Positions 33,645 through 41,702 of a DNA stretch of 64,000 bases are shown in pieces. Made by a program: the position numbers and the translations under genes. The notes below the pieces were generated by a model, which saw nothing but the letters and a program-made list of their open reading frames with translations, was not told where the DNA came from and ran no database searches. Positions within the stretch are counted from its first letter, which is position 1. Each line of letters starts with the position of its first letter. Location of the stretch: positions 16,877 to 80,876 of the forward strand of contig CACWZP010000013.1 of assembly GCA_902765395.1 (NCBI GenBank), given 5' to 3'. The stretch is from an uncultured Eubacteriales bacterium. GTDB lineage: Bacteria; Bacillota; Clostridia; Christensenellales; Aristaeellaceae.

Positions 33645-35018
33645 ATGGATCGCATTCTCAACCCAAGGCCCGCCCTGCCCGAAGCCCGCCGGCTCTTTTC
33701 CGACAGGGCGCTGATGGCCATGATCGTGCCGCTGCTGATCGAACAGCTGCTGCAGCTGGTGGTGGGCATCGCGGACACCATGATGGTCAGCTACGCGGGC
33801 GAGGCGACGGTATCCGGCGTGTCGCTGGACGCGATGATCTACACCATATTCATCTACCTGTTCACAGCCATCGGCACCGGCTCGGCGGTCATCGTGTCCC
33901 AATACATCGGCCGGGGCGACAGGGGCAGCGCCAACCTGGCGGCATCCCAGGGCTTTTTCATCGCCGGGACGGCATCGCTGATCTGCCTGGCGCTGACGCT
34001 GGCATTCGGCAACGCCATGCTGGCCATGCTCTACGCCAAGGTGGACGGCGCGGTGATGTCCGCCTGTCAAATCTACCTGCGCATCGTGGTCCTGTCCTTC
34101 CCCGCCAACGCCATCTACAACGCCGGCGCGGCGCTCTACCGCTCCATGGGCAGGACGCGCACCACCATGTATGTGTCCGCCGCCATGAACCTGCTGAACG
34201 TCGTCGGCAACGCCATCGGCGTGTTCGTGCTGAAGGCGGGCGCGGCGGGCGTGGCCTGGCCGACGACGATCTCCTGGTATTTCGCCGCCATCGTGATGAC
34301 CGCCCTGTGCTTCAACCGGAAAAACGACGTGTTCGTGCGGTTCAGGGATATGCTCGCGCTGAAACGGGATATGTCCGGGCGCATCCTGCGCGTCGCCGTG
34401 CCCAACGCCGCCGAGCAGACGCTGTTCCAGCTGGCCAAGGTGGTGCTGGGCAGCCTGGTGTCCACCTTCGGCACGTCCCAGATCGCCGCCAACGGCATCG
34501 GGCAGACGCTGTGGTCGCTGGCCGCCTGCATGTGCACGTCCATGAGCCCGGTGTTCATCACCGTGGTGGGCCAGTGTGTGGGTGCGGGCGACGCCGACGC
34601 CGCGGCCTGGTACATGCGCAAGCTGACGCGGCTGTCGCTGATACTGTCCACGCTGTGGAACGCGCTGGTTCTGCTGCTGGTTCCGGCGGTGCTGCCGCTG
34701 TATGCCGTGACGGAGGAGACCCGGCATTACATCTGGGTGATCGTCATCATCCACAACATCTTCGCCGCCCTGGTGCAGCCCCTCACCATGCCCATGTCCT
34801 CCGGGCTGCGGGCCGCGGGTGACGTGCGGTACAGCCTGTGGTCGTCGATCCTGTGCACGATGGTGTTCCGCACCGCGCTGTCCTTCGCCCTGGGCCTGTG
34901 GCTGAACATGGGCATCGTGGGCATCACCTGGGCCATGGTGCTGTCCTGGTGCCTGAAGGCCCTGCTGGACATGAGGCGATTCCGGAGCGATCGCTGGCGG
35001 AACCGGCAGGTGATTTAG
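33645..35018 (+). CDS. MATE family exporter in the TetR circuit
   Basis: A 457-aa transporter with about 12 membrane segments and two MatE repeats (ALMAMIVPLLIEQLLQLVVG; GRILRVAVPNAAEQTLFQLA). The start at 33645 is chosen because AGAGGGATCG precedes it and the protein then begins like other MATE exporters; the frame is open much further upstream but that would cross the promoter. It is divergent from TetR and shares its operators, so it should export the compound, or a product of it, that relieves repression. Confidence 0.92.
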   Translation: MDRILNPRPALPEARRLFSDRALMAMIVPLLIEQLLQLVVGIADTMMVSYAGEATVSGVSLDAMIYTIFIYLFTAIGTGSAVIVSQYIGRGDRGSANLAASQGFFIAGTASLICLALTLAFGNAMLAMLYAKVDGAVMSACQIYLRIVVLSFPANAIYNAGAALYRSMGRTRTTMYVSAAMNLLNVVGNAIGVFVLKAGAAGVAWPTTISWYFAAIVMTALCFNRKNDVFVRFRDMLALKRDMSGRILRVAVPNAAEQTLFQLAKVVLGSLVSTFGTSQIAANGIGQTLWSLAACMCTSMSPVFITVVGQCVGAGDADAAAWYMRKLTRLSLILSTLWNALVLLLVPAVLPLYAVTEETRHYIWVIVIIHNIFAALVQPLTMPMSSGLRAAGDVRYSLWSSILCTMVFRTALSFALGLWLNMGIVGITWAMVLSWCLKALLDMRRFRSDRWRNRQVI

Positions 35019-35076
35019 CCGGCAATCTCTGCCCTGTTCCGGCTGGGGATACATTGATTTTCATTATCGCATTTGC

Positions 35077-35259
35077 ATGACCGACCGGAACGTGATCGGC
35101 TGCTTAAACATCATCAACCAGCCCATTTTGAAGTATTCAAACGAGATCCGCAGCGCCATGTTGGTGCTGCACGGCGCTGCGGCCCATGCCTGCTGCTTCG
35201 GCAAGGGCGCCATCCCCTTTGACAGGCTCCAGGCGTTCTTTGAAAAGCGCTTTGCCTGA
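35077..35259 (+). pseudogene. Remnant of an alpha/beta hydrolase with internal deletion
   Basis: The frame reads INQPILKYSNEIRSAMLVLH followed by GAAAHA, like the Asp-loop region of COG1073-type hydrolases (usually SNEIRS-VL-IHGEKAHS). It then jumps to GAIPFDRLQAFFEKRF, the normal final helix. The 25 or so residues between them, with the catalytic His, are missing, as is the whole N-terminus. It sits between the MATE gene and a terminator. Confidence 0.55.
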
Positions 35260-35270
35260 CCGATAAACAG

Positions 35271-35318
35271 GGCGGCACCCCTTCCCCTCTACAGAGGTTG
35301 AAGGGGTGTCGCCTTTTT
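35271..35318 (+). terminator. Rho-independent terminator downstream of MATE/remnant
   Basis: A 14-bp stem GGCGGCACCCCTTC / GAAGGGGTGTCGCC (one G-U) with an inner CCTCT/AGAGG stem, then TTTTT. A similar GCACCCCTTC stem recurs at 56058-56110. Confidence 0.9.
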
Positions 35319-35356
35319 ATGCGCACGTTGAGCGCTCCGCCCTGTCGTTTGATTCC

Positions 35357-35848
35357 TCAAAGAAGCGTGAATATCCACGCGGTGACGGCGCTGCCGAGGA
35401 CGATCATCGCGCACTGCCGTGCCTGCTGCCTGCTGTTGTAGCCAAAGTCCTGCCAGCCCGCGCAGCCCTCGGTCTCTGGGAAGTAGTGCTGGAAGAAGCG
35501 GGTCTTCGTCAGCAAAAACCAGTCCAGGGCGATGATGTCAAAGGCCTTGATGACCGCGCCGATGGTAAAAAATCGCAGGAAGAACTGCCAGAAGGTGAAG
35601 CCGCGCTTCGCGCCGTCGACCCCTCCGACGATGAACAGCGCAAGATACCCGGCGACAAACAGTGCGAGTATGACCCAGCCCAGCGCCCGCTTCGGCGACA
35701 TGGGCAGGCTCTCGAGCCTCGGCTTCAGCTTTTCCTGCACGTCCTCCGGGAAGTTTTTCGCCAGCCGCGCGGTGGGCAGCGTGACGGTCACGCCCCAGAT
35801 GCCCAGGAACAGCAGGGCGCAGCCCGCAAGGGACAGTATCGCGGTCAT
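35357..35848 (-). CDS. Small membrane protein with FFQHYFPETE motif (family copy 1)
   Basis: A 163-aa protein with four hydrophobic segments. The central loop reads KAFDIIALDWFLLTKTRFFQ then HYFPETEG. It is a clear paralogue of the 51968 product (FFDWFLL...FFQHYFPETES). More distantly, the 38650 and 52571 products share the pattern D-(W/R)-x-x-...-P-(G/E)-TE. Start at 35848 follows CAGGGAGGGG. It is transcribed divergently from the hydrolase at 36015, and a TTAG-like box lies between the two promoters. Function unknown. Confidence 0.78.
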   Translation of the reverse strand: MTAILSLAGCALLFLGIWGVTVTLPTARLAKNFPEDVQEKLKPRLESLPMSPKRALGWVILALFVAGYLALFIVGGVDGAKRGFTFWQFFLRFFTIGAVIKAFDIIALDWFLLTKTRFFQHYFPETEGCAGWQDFGYNSRQQARQCAMIVLGSAVTAWIFTLL

Positions 35849-35898
35849 AATGGTTCCCCTCCCTGCATCAGGCCGCAAGGCCAGTTGTCTTTAATTCA

Positions 35899-35994
35899 AT
35901 TATAGCCCCCTGCCGCAGGGAATCAAGCTATGTTTGTTAAAACTAACGCAGATGTATTGAAGTGAGTCGGCCAAAGCAGTAAAATATAACTAAC
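35899..35994. promoter_or_regulatory. Divergent promoters with TTAG-like boxes (35848 and 36015 genes)
   Basis: Minus: TTGATT (35926-35921), 16 bp, TATAAT (35904-35899). Plus: TTGAAG (35957-35962), 17 bp, TAAAAT (35980-35985). A box TTTG-TTAAAA-CTAA (35933-35946) lies between them, one base off the TTAG-N6-CTAA core. GTAAA-ATATAA-CTAAC (35979-35994), a looser match, overlaps the plus -10 box. Confidence 0.6.
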
Positions 35995-36014
35995 CAAGGA
36001 AAGGTCGATGAAAG

Positions 36015-36932
36015 ATGAGTCTGAAATATGAGGTTTTGAAAGGGCTGGTGAAGGCGATCGGCCTCAAGAACATGTGGGTGGGCCGGAGCACCGAAGACCT
36101 TCTGGAGAACCGGCGCAGGCAGAACGCCCGGAACAAGATCCCGGTTTTACACGACGACGACTTTGAGATCAGCCAGATCGAGGTCATGGGCTGCCCGGTG
36201 CTGCGGCTGATCCACCGGCGGCCCGCCAAGCGCGCCAACCTGTTCATCATCGGCGGCGGCATGATCAGCGCGCCGCGGCCTGGCGCGGTCAAAAAGGCGC
36301 TGCGCTTTGCCCGGGAGACCGGGCTGGACGTGTTCGTCCCCTACTATCCCCTCTGCACGGACTACCCGCTGACCAGGGCCTACGCAATGATCCACGCCAC
36401 CTATCGCCAGATGCTGAAGGACTATCCCCCGGAGCGCATATCCGTGCTGGGCACGTCCTCCGGCGGCAACCTGGCGCTGGGCATGGTGCCCTACATCAAC
36501 GACGGCCACGGCGACACCCCGATGCCCGGCCACATCATGGCCATCTCCCCCGGCACCTGCGTGGACACGGAGGAGGAGTGGCAGCGGATGCTGGCGCTGG
36601 ACAGGCTGGACGTGGCCATCCCGGCGCAGTACATGAAGACCGCCGAGGACATCATGCGCCACGGCGACGACAGCGTGCCGGATTACATGATCTGGCTGCA
36701 AAAGGGCAACTTCACGAACTGTCCGAAGGTGACCTTCATCTACGGCAGCCACGAGACGCTCTACGCCTGCGCGCCGTCCTTCGAGGCGGCCATGAAGCGC
36801 TGCGGCGTGGATTACGAGATGATCGTCGGCGAGGGCATGTTCCACTGCTACCCGGTTTTCCCGGTATGCAGGGAGGCCAAAGAGGGCTGGGACATGATGG
36901 TGCGCAAGATGAAAGAATGGCAGGGTGAATGA
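36015..36932 (+). CDS. Alpha/beta hydrolase, hormone-sensitive-lipase/steryl-acetylhydrolase-like
   Basis: A 305-aa hydrolase. The oxyanion region is LFIIGGGMISAPRPG (in place of HGG), the nucleophile elbow VLGTSSGGNLALG, the acid residue near TFIYGSHETLYACA and the His near GEGMFHCYPVF. It probably hydrolyses esters of small lipophilic molecules. AAGGAAAGG precedes the ATG. The stop is 1 bp from the PanE-like start, so the two genes form an operon. Its promoter carries TTAG-type boxes. Confidence 0.87.
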   Translation: MSLKYEVLKGLVKAIGLKNMWVGRSTEDLLENRRRQNARNKIPVLHDDDFEISQIEVMGCPVLRLIHRRPAKRANLFIIGGGMISAPRPGAVKKALRFARETGLDVFVPYYPLCTDYPLTRAYAMIHATYRQMLKDYPPERISVLGTSSGGNLALGMVPYINDGHGDTPMPGHIMAISPGTCVDTEEEWQRMLALDRLDVAIPAQYMKTAEDIMRHGDDSVPDYMIWLQKGNFTNCPKVTFIYGSHETLYACAPSFEAAMKRCGVDYEMIVGEGMFHCYPVFPVCREAKEGWDMMVRKMKEWQGE

Positions 36933-36933
36933 T

Positions 36934-37932
36934 ATGAAGGTATTGGTTTACGGCTCGGGCGTCATCGGAAGCTATCTCGCCCACGTGCTCATGAGTGCCG
37001 GAAACGACGTGACCGTGCTGGCCCGGGGCCGGTGGAAGGAACAGCTCGAGGCCCACGGATTGAAGATCCGCCACCACTTGCAGCACAGGGAGACGCTGGA
37101 CCGTCCGAAGGTCATCGGGGACATCTCCGAGGGCGACAGCTATGACGCGGTGTTCGCCGTGATGCCCTACAACAAAATCGGCGCGATTCTGGAGCCGCTG
37201 GCCGCGGTGCGCGCACCTCTGGTGGTGCTGGTGGGCAACAACATGAATCCCGCCGCGATGGAGAAGGCCATCCTCGGCGGGACTGTCTGCGAAAAGCAGG
37301 TGTTGTTCGGCTTCCAGGTGACTGCGGGAAAGCGCGACACGGAGAAGGGGCTGCTGGTCTGTGAACGCCTTGGCGCGGGCAACATGGACCTCGGCGGCCT
37401 GCACCGACTGCCGGACGAGGCGACCCGCGCAAAGCTGAACACAGCCTTCGCCGGCACCGGCTACAGGCTCAACTGGCAGCCGGACATGGAGGCCTACCTG
37501 ATCTGCCACCTGGCGGCAATCCTGCCCATCGGCTACCTTGCCTATGCCTGCAATGGGGACATGCGCGCCTCCACCGGCGCCCAGCGCAGGCTGATGCGGC
37601 TGGCCTCCCGCGAGGCCTACGCCATGCTCAAGGCCCAGGGCGTTCCCATACTGCCCGCGGGCGACGACCGCTACTACGCCCCCGGCCCGCGCGGAAGGCT
37701 GATGCAGTTCCTCTATTTCGTCATGGCGAAGAACAAGACCATCAGCGACCTGGTGGCCTGTGAGCACTGCCGCAACGCCTACGAGGAGATGAAGATGCTG
37801 GACGCGGCCTTCATGGAGGTCGCCGCCCGGGCGCCCGGCGCGCCCATGCCCCACTGGCACGAACTGCGGGCGCAGATGCCCGGCTGGGACGAGGTGCGCC
37901 GGCGCTACGGGCGCGTCACTTCTTCACGCTGA
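36934..37932 (+). CDS. Ketopantoate reductase (PanE/ApbA) family protein
   Basis: A 332-aa NADP-dependent reductase. The N-terminal Rossmann motif VLVYGSGVIGSYLAHVL is followed by TVLARGRWKEQLEAHGL, with Arg contacts expected for NADP, and a C-terminal helical domain. Divergent members of this family occur outside pantothenate synthesis, and here the gene is coupled to a hydrolase, so the true substrate may be another 2-keto or hydroxy compound. ATG at 36934 has AGGG upstream; a GTG at 36925 is an alternative. The 3' end overlaps the convergent gene at 37916 by 17 bp. Confidence 0.82.
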   Translation: MKVLVYGSGVIGSYLAHVLMSAGNDVTVLARGRWKEQLEAHGLKIRHHLQHRETLDRPKVIGDISEGDSYDAVFAVMPYNKIGAILEPLAAVRAPLVVLVGNNMNPAAMEKAILGGTVCEKQVLFGFQVTAGKRDTEKGLLVCERLGAGNMDLGGLHRLPDEATRAKLNTAFAGTGYRLNWQPDMEAYLICHLAAILPIGYLAYACNGDMRASTGAQRRLMRLASREAYAMLKAQGVPILPAGDDRYYAPGPRGRLMQFLYFVMAKNKTISDLVACEHCRNAYEEMKMLDAAFMEVAARAPGAPMPHWHELRAQMPGWDEVRRRYGRVTSSR

Positions 37933-38629
37933 CCCACAGGCCGTTGTCCAGCGTGGCGAGCTCGTATTGTGCGGCAATGGGGTTCCGGTCGCCCACGATG
38001 CAGTAGTCGCAGCGCTCCGAGGTGCAGCAGGTGCCCTCCCGGATCAGCGTCGCGTGCAGCTTTTGCATGGCCATGTGGTCGCAGTTGCACATCACGGGCA
38101 GCACGTCCTCCATGTGGTGGCGCTTGGCGAACTCCGCGTTCGGGCACTGGGTGAAGCAGTAGCGGACGGCGCAGTTTGCCCTGTCATAGGTGTATCCCTG
38201 CATCCGAAAGGACGCCGGGAACGGCCCGATCTCCTTCACGCGCTGGTCGGCGGCCTTCTTGAACGCCAGGTTCGCGATGCGGTTGTCCAGGCCGCGGTTC
38301 AGGTTGAACAGCTTTCCCAGCGCCTCAAACCCGCCCATGAAGCAGTTGAATACATCCTGCTGCACGTCCGCAAGCGGCGGCTTGTCCGGGATCACGGCGT
38401 ACCAGGCGAAGATCAGTATGGGGTCATAGATGCTGGCCGTCATCTTCACGCCGCCCAGGGCCGGCTCGCCCTCCAGAAACGCGCAGTATTGCAGCTGTAT
38501 CTTCTCCCACAACTTCTGAGCCGTGGGCTCGTCGTAATACCGGCGCAGCAGCGTTTGCACACACTTCTTCGCCTTCTTCGTGTAGATCGCGTGCTTGGAG
38601 CGATCGAAGGGCAGATCCTTTTCTCTCAT
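37916..38629 (-). CDS. L-2-amino-thiazoline-4-carboxylic acid (ATC) hydrolase-like protein
   Basis: A 237-aa protein of the ATC-hydrolase family. It carries several Cys pairs near the C-terminus (YCFTQCPNAEFAKRHHMEDV, MCNCDHMAMQKLHATL, EGTCCTSERCDYCIVGD). The family's characterised member opens a thiazoline ring to make cysteine, but many gut homologues are of unknown substrate. It is last in an operon methyltransferase, small membrane protein, ATC hydrolase, behind a double-operator promoter. A second family member at 46301 is also paired with a methyltransferase. Confidence 0.8.
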   Translation of the reverse strand: MREKDLPFDRSKHAIYTKKAKKCVQTLLRRYYDEPTAQKLWEKIQLQYCAFLEGEPALGGVKMTASIYDPILIFAWYAVIPDKPPLADVQQDVFNCFMGGFEALGKLFNLNRGLDNRIANLAFKKAADQRVKEIGPFPASFRMQGYTYDRANCAVRYCFTQCPNAEFAKRHHMEDVLPVMCNCDHMAMQKLHATLIREGTCCTSERCDYCIVGDRNPIAAQYELATLDNGLWVSVKK

Positions 38630-38649
38630 TTCAGTTCCAACTTCCCCTT

Positions 38650-39108
38650 TCAGATGAGCGTCACGATCCCGGCCACCACGGTGGCGCCGACGATCCAGAC
38701 GGCCGTGAGGATCCCCCGCTTTTTCAGCATCTGCGGCCAGGTCTGCACGAAGGGAATGTCCTCCGTGCCCGGGATGACCCAGAAGGCGCTGTGGCCCACC
38801 CACAGCCGGTCGATCACGATGCCGTCGTACCAGTTCATCAGTTCCAGGAACAGCAGAGCCTGCCAGTACGCAGGCAGGAAGGCGCGGATGATCGCCACGA
38901 GCGCCGCCGCCATCACCGCGAAGAAGGCGGTCATGAAGCGCTTGCGCCGGCGGCTGACGGCCTGGCGATCCTTCAATCCCAGCGCGTATACCCTCTCCTG
39001 CACGGGCTTTGGATAGAAGAGCAGGCCGTTCAGCGCGCTGCCGCCCACGCCCAGCTTCACCATCAGCGTGAACAGGGCGCAGTACAATATCAGTTGGACG
39101 AAGATCAT
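38650..39108 (-). CDS. Small membrane protein with WVGH...PGTE motif (family copy 2)
   Basis: A 152-aa protein with four hydrophobic segments. The diagnostic loop is VIDRLWVGHSAFWVIPGTED, matched in the 52571 product by VDRLLIEEYWVGHTKAWIIP then GTE. It starts at 39108 with an ATGA overlap with the methyltransferase stop. Its place between a methyltransferase and an ATC hydrolase suggests a shared pathway at the membrane. Function unknown. Confidence 0.78.
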   Translation of the reverse strand: MIFVQLILYCALFTLMVKLGVGGSALNGLLFYPKPVQERVYALGLKDRQAVSRRRKRFMTAFFAVMAAALVAIIRAFLPAYWQALLFLELMNWYDGIVIDRLWVGHSAFWVIPGTEDIPFVQTWPQMLKKRGILTAVWIVGATVVAGIVTLI

Positions 39109-39797
39109 AGCGCCGCCTTCCTGCATCGGAAGCAGGCGATGCCTTCATATCGGGTCACTTCCGCTTCGTCATACATCTTCTCAAGCCGCGCCTTCAGGCT
39201 CGCCTCGGTCTCGTAGGGCGGCGTGAAGTAGCCCTTGGGCTGGTAGAGGTGCTTGATGAACCAATCCGTGCGGGCGCAGCCGCCTTTGATATAAAAGCAG
39301 CCGCAGAAGGTGCCGCCGGGCCTGAGCACCCGGAAGGTCTCGCGCCATGCCGCCTCCTTGTCCGGGAAGGCGTGAAAGCCGTTCAGGGACAGCACCGCGT
39401 CGAAACTGGCGTCGTCGAAGGGCAGCGCGCCCACGTCCCCCTGCACAAAACGCACGTTTTTAATCCCCATGCGCTCCGCCCGCGCCCTGGCCGCCGACAT
39501 CATGTCCGGCGAATAGTCCAGGCAGGTGATGTCCGCGCCGGGCAGATTCCGATACACCGGCATGGTCAGCACCCCCGTGCCCACTGGCACCTCCAGCAGC
39601 TTTCCCGCGAAGCCCTCCGGCACGCCGGACAGGGCCTGCTCCAGATAGTTATAATTCATCTCGCCATCCATGTTCCACACGATCCGGCAAATCGCCTTCC
39701 CGAGGAACGTGGAATAGGTCATCATGCCGTCGTAAAAGCTGGCATGGCCCCCGGTCTGCCTGTAGGCGCTTCTGATCTCTTCGCGTCTGTCGGCCAT
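39105..39797 (-). CDS. Class I SAM-dependent methyltransferase (UbiE-like)
   Basis: A 230-aa enzyme. Motif I is KLLEVPVGTGVLTMPVYRNL, followed by DITCLDYSPDMMSAARARAE, FVQGDVGALPFDDASFDAVL (motifs II and III) and VLRPGGTFCGCFYI. The substrate is probably a small molecule or lipid. GCAGGAGGGG precedes the ATG. It leads the operon with the small membrane protein and ATC hydrolase. The leader of about 150 nt contains the duplicated regulatory module. Confidence 0.87.
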   Translation of the reverse strand: MADRREEIRSAYRQTGGHASFYDGMMTYSTFLGKAICRIVWNMDGEMNYNYLEQALSGVPEGFAGKLLEVPVGTGVLTMPVYRNLPGADITCLDYSPDMMSAARARAERMGIKNVRFVQGDVGALPFDDASFDAVLSLNGFHAFPDKEAAWRETFRVLRPGGTFCGCFYIKGGCARTDWFIKHLYQPKGYFTPPYETEASLKARLEKMYDEAEVTRYEGIACFRCRKAAL

Positions 39798-39857
39798 GGT
39801 CTCTCCCCTCCTGCAGCGTCATCCTGTCAAATCGAGGCACAGTGCCCCGATCCGTCG

Positions 39858-40009
39858 TTAGAATATGCTAACCCATTCCCATGACAAAGCCCATCCAGCA
39901 GCCGTCCTTCGCCGGTTTCGGTGCAGGATGGGCGATAAGCATGTTAGCCTTCGCTTACTATTATAGCTCATGAGAGCCAGGTTGGCAAGATGTAGTTAGC
40001 AATTGTTAA
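39858..40009 (-). promoter_or_regulatory. Triple-box promoter and leader of the methyltransferase operon
   Basis: Minus strand TTGCCA (39988-39983), 17 bp, TATAAT (39965-39960). Boxes: TTAG-CAATTG-TTAA (39996-40009, upstream of -35), TTAG-CCTTCG-CTTA (39944-39957, just after -10) and a perfect TTAG-AATATG-CTAA (39858-39871, in the leader). Between the last two is a GCCCATCC / GGATGGGC stem. The 39858-39957 part is duplicated at 53224-53326. Confidence 0.78.
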
Positions 40010-40071
40010 CACACGAACCCAATGGTGATCCCCGATTGAATCTCCCCTGAATCTAAGGCAGCCCGGATCCC

Positions 40072-41040
40072 TCACCTTCTCAGGAAAGTTACGATCCCTT
40101 CCAGGATCTCGGGGCTGTTGAAACCCTCAAATCCCTCGTCCAGGTGCGTGATGGCATAGGCAAAGTTCGTCGCCATCAGCTCCTCCGGATCCTCCACGTA
40201 ATTCGTGTTCCGGCCGACGGCCTCCCAGAAGTCGTCCACCTCGTCCACCCGATAGATGCGCGAGCCGTCCAGCGGAACGACGCCGGAATACATGCCGTCG
40301 AAGAAGCTGTCCCCGGCCTTCTCGAACACGCTGTCCGTCAGGAACACGAGATAGCAGTCCCTCTTTTCTCCATCGATGGTGAAAGTCGCATAGCTGTTGT
40401 GGTGCTCCACGTCCGGGTTGGCGATGATCTGCTCCCTAATCTCCTCCGGCACGTCGATGTCCTGTTCCAGCACCGTGAAGTGGATCAGGTCATACAGCGC
40501 CGCGCGATACTCGGGAAACAGCCGGGACAGGCAGTGGGAAACCTCGTGCATGACGAATTCCCGGAACCCGTCCTCCGGATAGGTTTGGGCCGAGTAGACG
40601 AACTCTGGCAGAAATATGATCCCCTCGCTGGTGTAGCCCGCGCCGAGGGCATCCTGGCCGGTGGTCTTCACGAAGGTGATCGGCCCCGGGTCGGGCAGAC
40701 GCAGTCCGTGCCTTTCCAGCAGATCCTTCAGCCACGCCATCGCGTCGTTCACCCGCTGCTCTTCCTCGGGGGTTAAGGCCAGCACCTGTTCCGCGGAATA
40801 GTCGATGTATTCCTCCAGGGTGCCACCCTTCTTCTGCAGGAAGAATTCCAGCGCTTTTTCATTGATCTGGTCGTGGAACAGGGTGCGATCGCGCATCAGC
40901 TGCCGTCCCTCTTCCACCGAGGCGAACCGCGCGGTCAGGCCCGTGGTCCAGGCGGTCTCCGTGCGGACCTCCTCCCCGTGGGCGGCGGCAAGGGCAAGCA
41001 GCAGCGTGAGTGCCGCTATCAGGGCCAACATACGTTTCAT
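40072..41040 (-). CDS. Exported zincin-like metallopeptidase (HEVSH)
   Basis: A 322-aa exported protein. A signal peptide covers residues 1-20 (LALAAAHGEE). The zinc site HEVSH is at 165-169 in REFVMHEVSHCLSRLFPEYR; a later EELMATNFAYAI (285-296) could supply the third Glu ligand of a gluzincin. No known peptidase family is obvious by eye. It may act on cell-wall or dietary peptides. No operator box immediately precedes it, and it is separated by 62 bp from the gene at 41103. Confidence 0.72.
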   Translation of the reverse strand: MKRMLALIAALTLLLALAAAHGEEVRTETAWTTGLTARFASVEEGRQLMRDRTLFHDQINEKALEFFLQKKGGTLEEYIDYSAEQVLALTPEEEQRVNDAMAWLKDLLERHGLRLPDPGPITFVKTTGQDALGAGYTSEGIIFLPEFVYSAQTYPEDGFREFVMHEVSHCLSRLFPEYRAALYDLIHFTVLEQDIDVPEEIREQIIANPDVEHHNSYATFTIDGEKRDCYLVFLTDSVFEKAGDSFFDGMYSGVVPLDGSRIYRVDEVDDFWEAVGRNTNYVEDPEELMATNFAYAITHLDEGFEGFNSPEILEGIVTFLRR

Positions 41041-41102
41041 GTTTCTTCCTCCTTTGTCTCTGTGCATCCCGGGGGCTTGTCGTCACCGCGGTCATGGCAT
41101 CT

Positions 41103-41690
41103 TCACGCGATCCACAGCAGCACGCACACGATCAGCGTCCCGCCGAGCATGGCCGCAAGGGCCAGCGGCCACTTGCCGCCCTTGTTGAAGCCATAGAAGT
41201 CCTCCCAGCGCCTGTCCTCAGGCGCATACACGACCCTGTAGAGGTACATGCCCCCGTAGAGCGCCACCGGTATGAGCCCCGTCAGCGCCGTCGGGAAGGC
41301 CATCTCCCGCTTCTCCAGGAAGGCATAGGACAGGATCGCCAGCACCGGCCCGATCAGGTGCATATAGAGGTTGTCGCCCTTGAGCAAATCCCTGTATCCG
41401 CCCATGGTGGGGCCGAGGAACAGGAACACCGTCGCAAGCGTCACCGTGACGGACACCGTCGCCAGGTATTTCATCAGCAGGACGGGCCGGGGCACGGCGC
41501 CGCCGATCTGGCTGACCGCCATTGCCAGCGCCGCGATGGCGCAGAATGCGTTGGAGAGCACCGTAAAGAAGCGAAACGCCTTCCGCCCCTTGTCGACCTG
41601 CCAGCGCCCATCCTGGCGAAAATACAGTATCAGGATGGTGAGCGTGGTCAGGAATATCGCGATATTGATGATTATGGATGCCGTTTTCAT
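41103..41690 (-). CDS. Six-helix membrane protein, Pr6Pr/FAR-17a-like
   Basis: A 195-aa protein with six hydrophobic segments. FRFFTVLSNAFCAIAALAM, NLYMHLIGPVLAILSYAF and TGLIPVALYGGMYLYRVVYA, then DFYGFNKGG, follow the pattern of Pr6Pr/FAR-17a/AIG1-type proteins (FT-x-SN, H-x-x-x-P, YPxxY, late YGF-G). It is the last gene after the MATE-ATPase fusion, 12 bp downstream, so probably co-transcribed with it. Some eukaryotic relatives are lipid hydrolases; no activity is proven for the bacterial ones. Confidence 0.65.
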   Translation of the reverse strand: MKTASIIINIAIFLTTLTILILYFRQDGRWQVDKGRKAFRFFTVLSNAFCAIAALAMAVSQIGGAVPRPVLLMKYLATVSVTVTLATVFLFLGPTMGGYRDLLKGDNLYMHLIGPVLAILSYAFLEKREMAFPTALTGLIPVALYGGMYLYRVVYAPEDRRWEDFYGFNKGGKWPLALAAMLGGTLIVCVLLWIA

Positions 41691-41702
41691 TCCACCGCTT
41701 CC

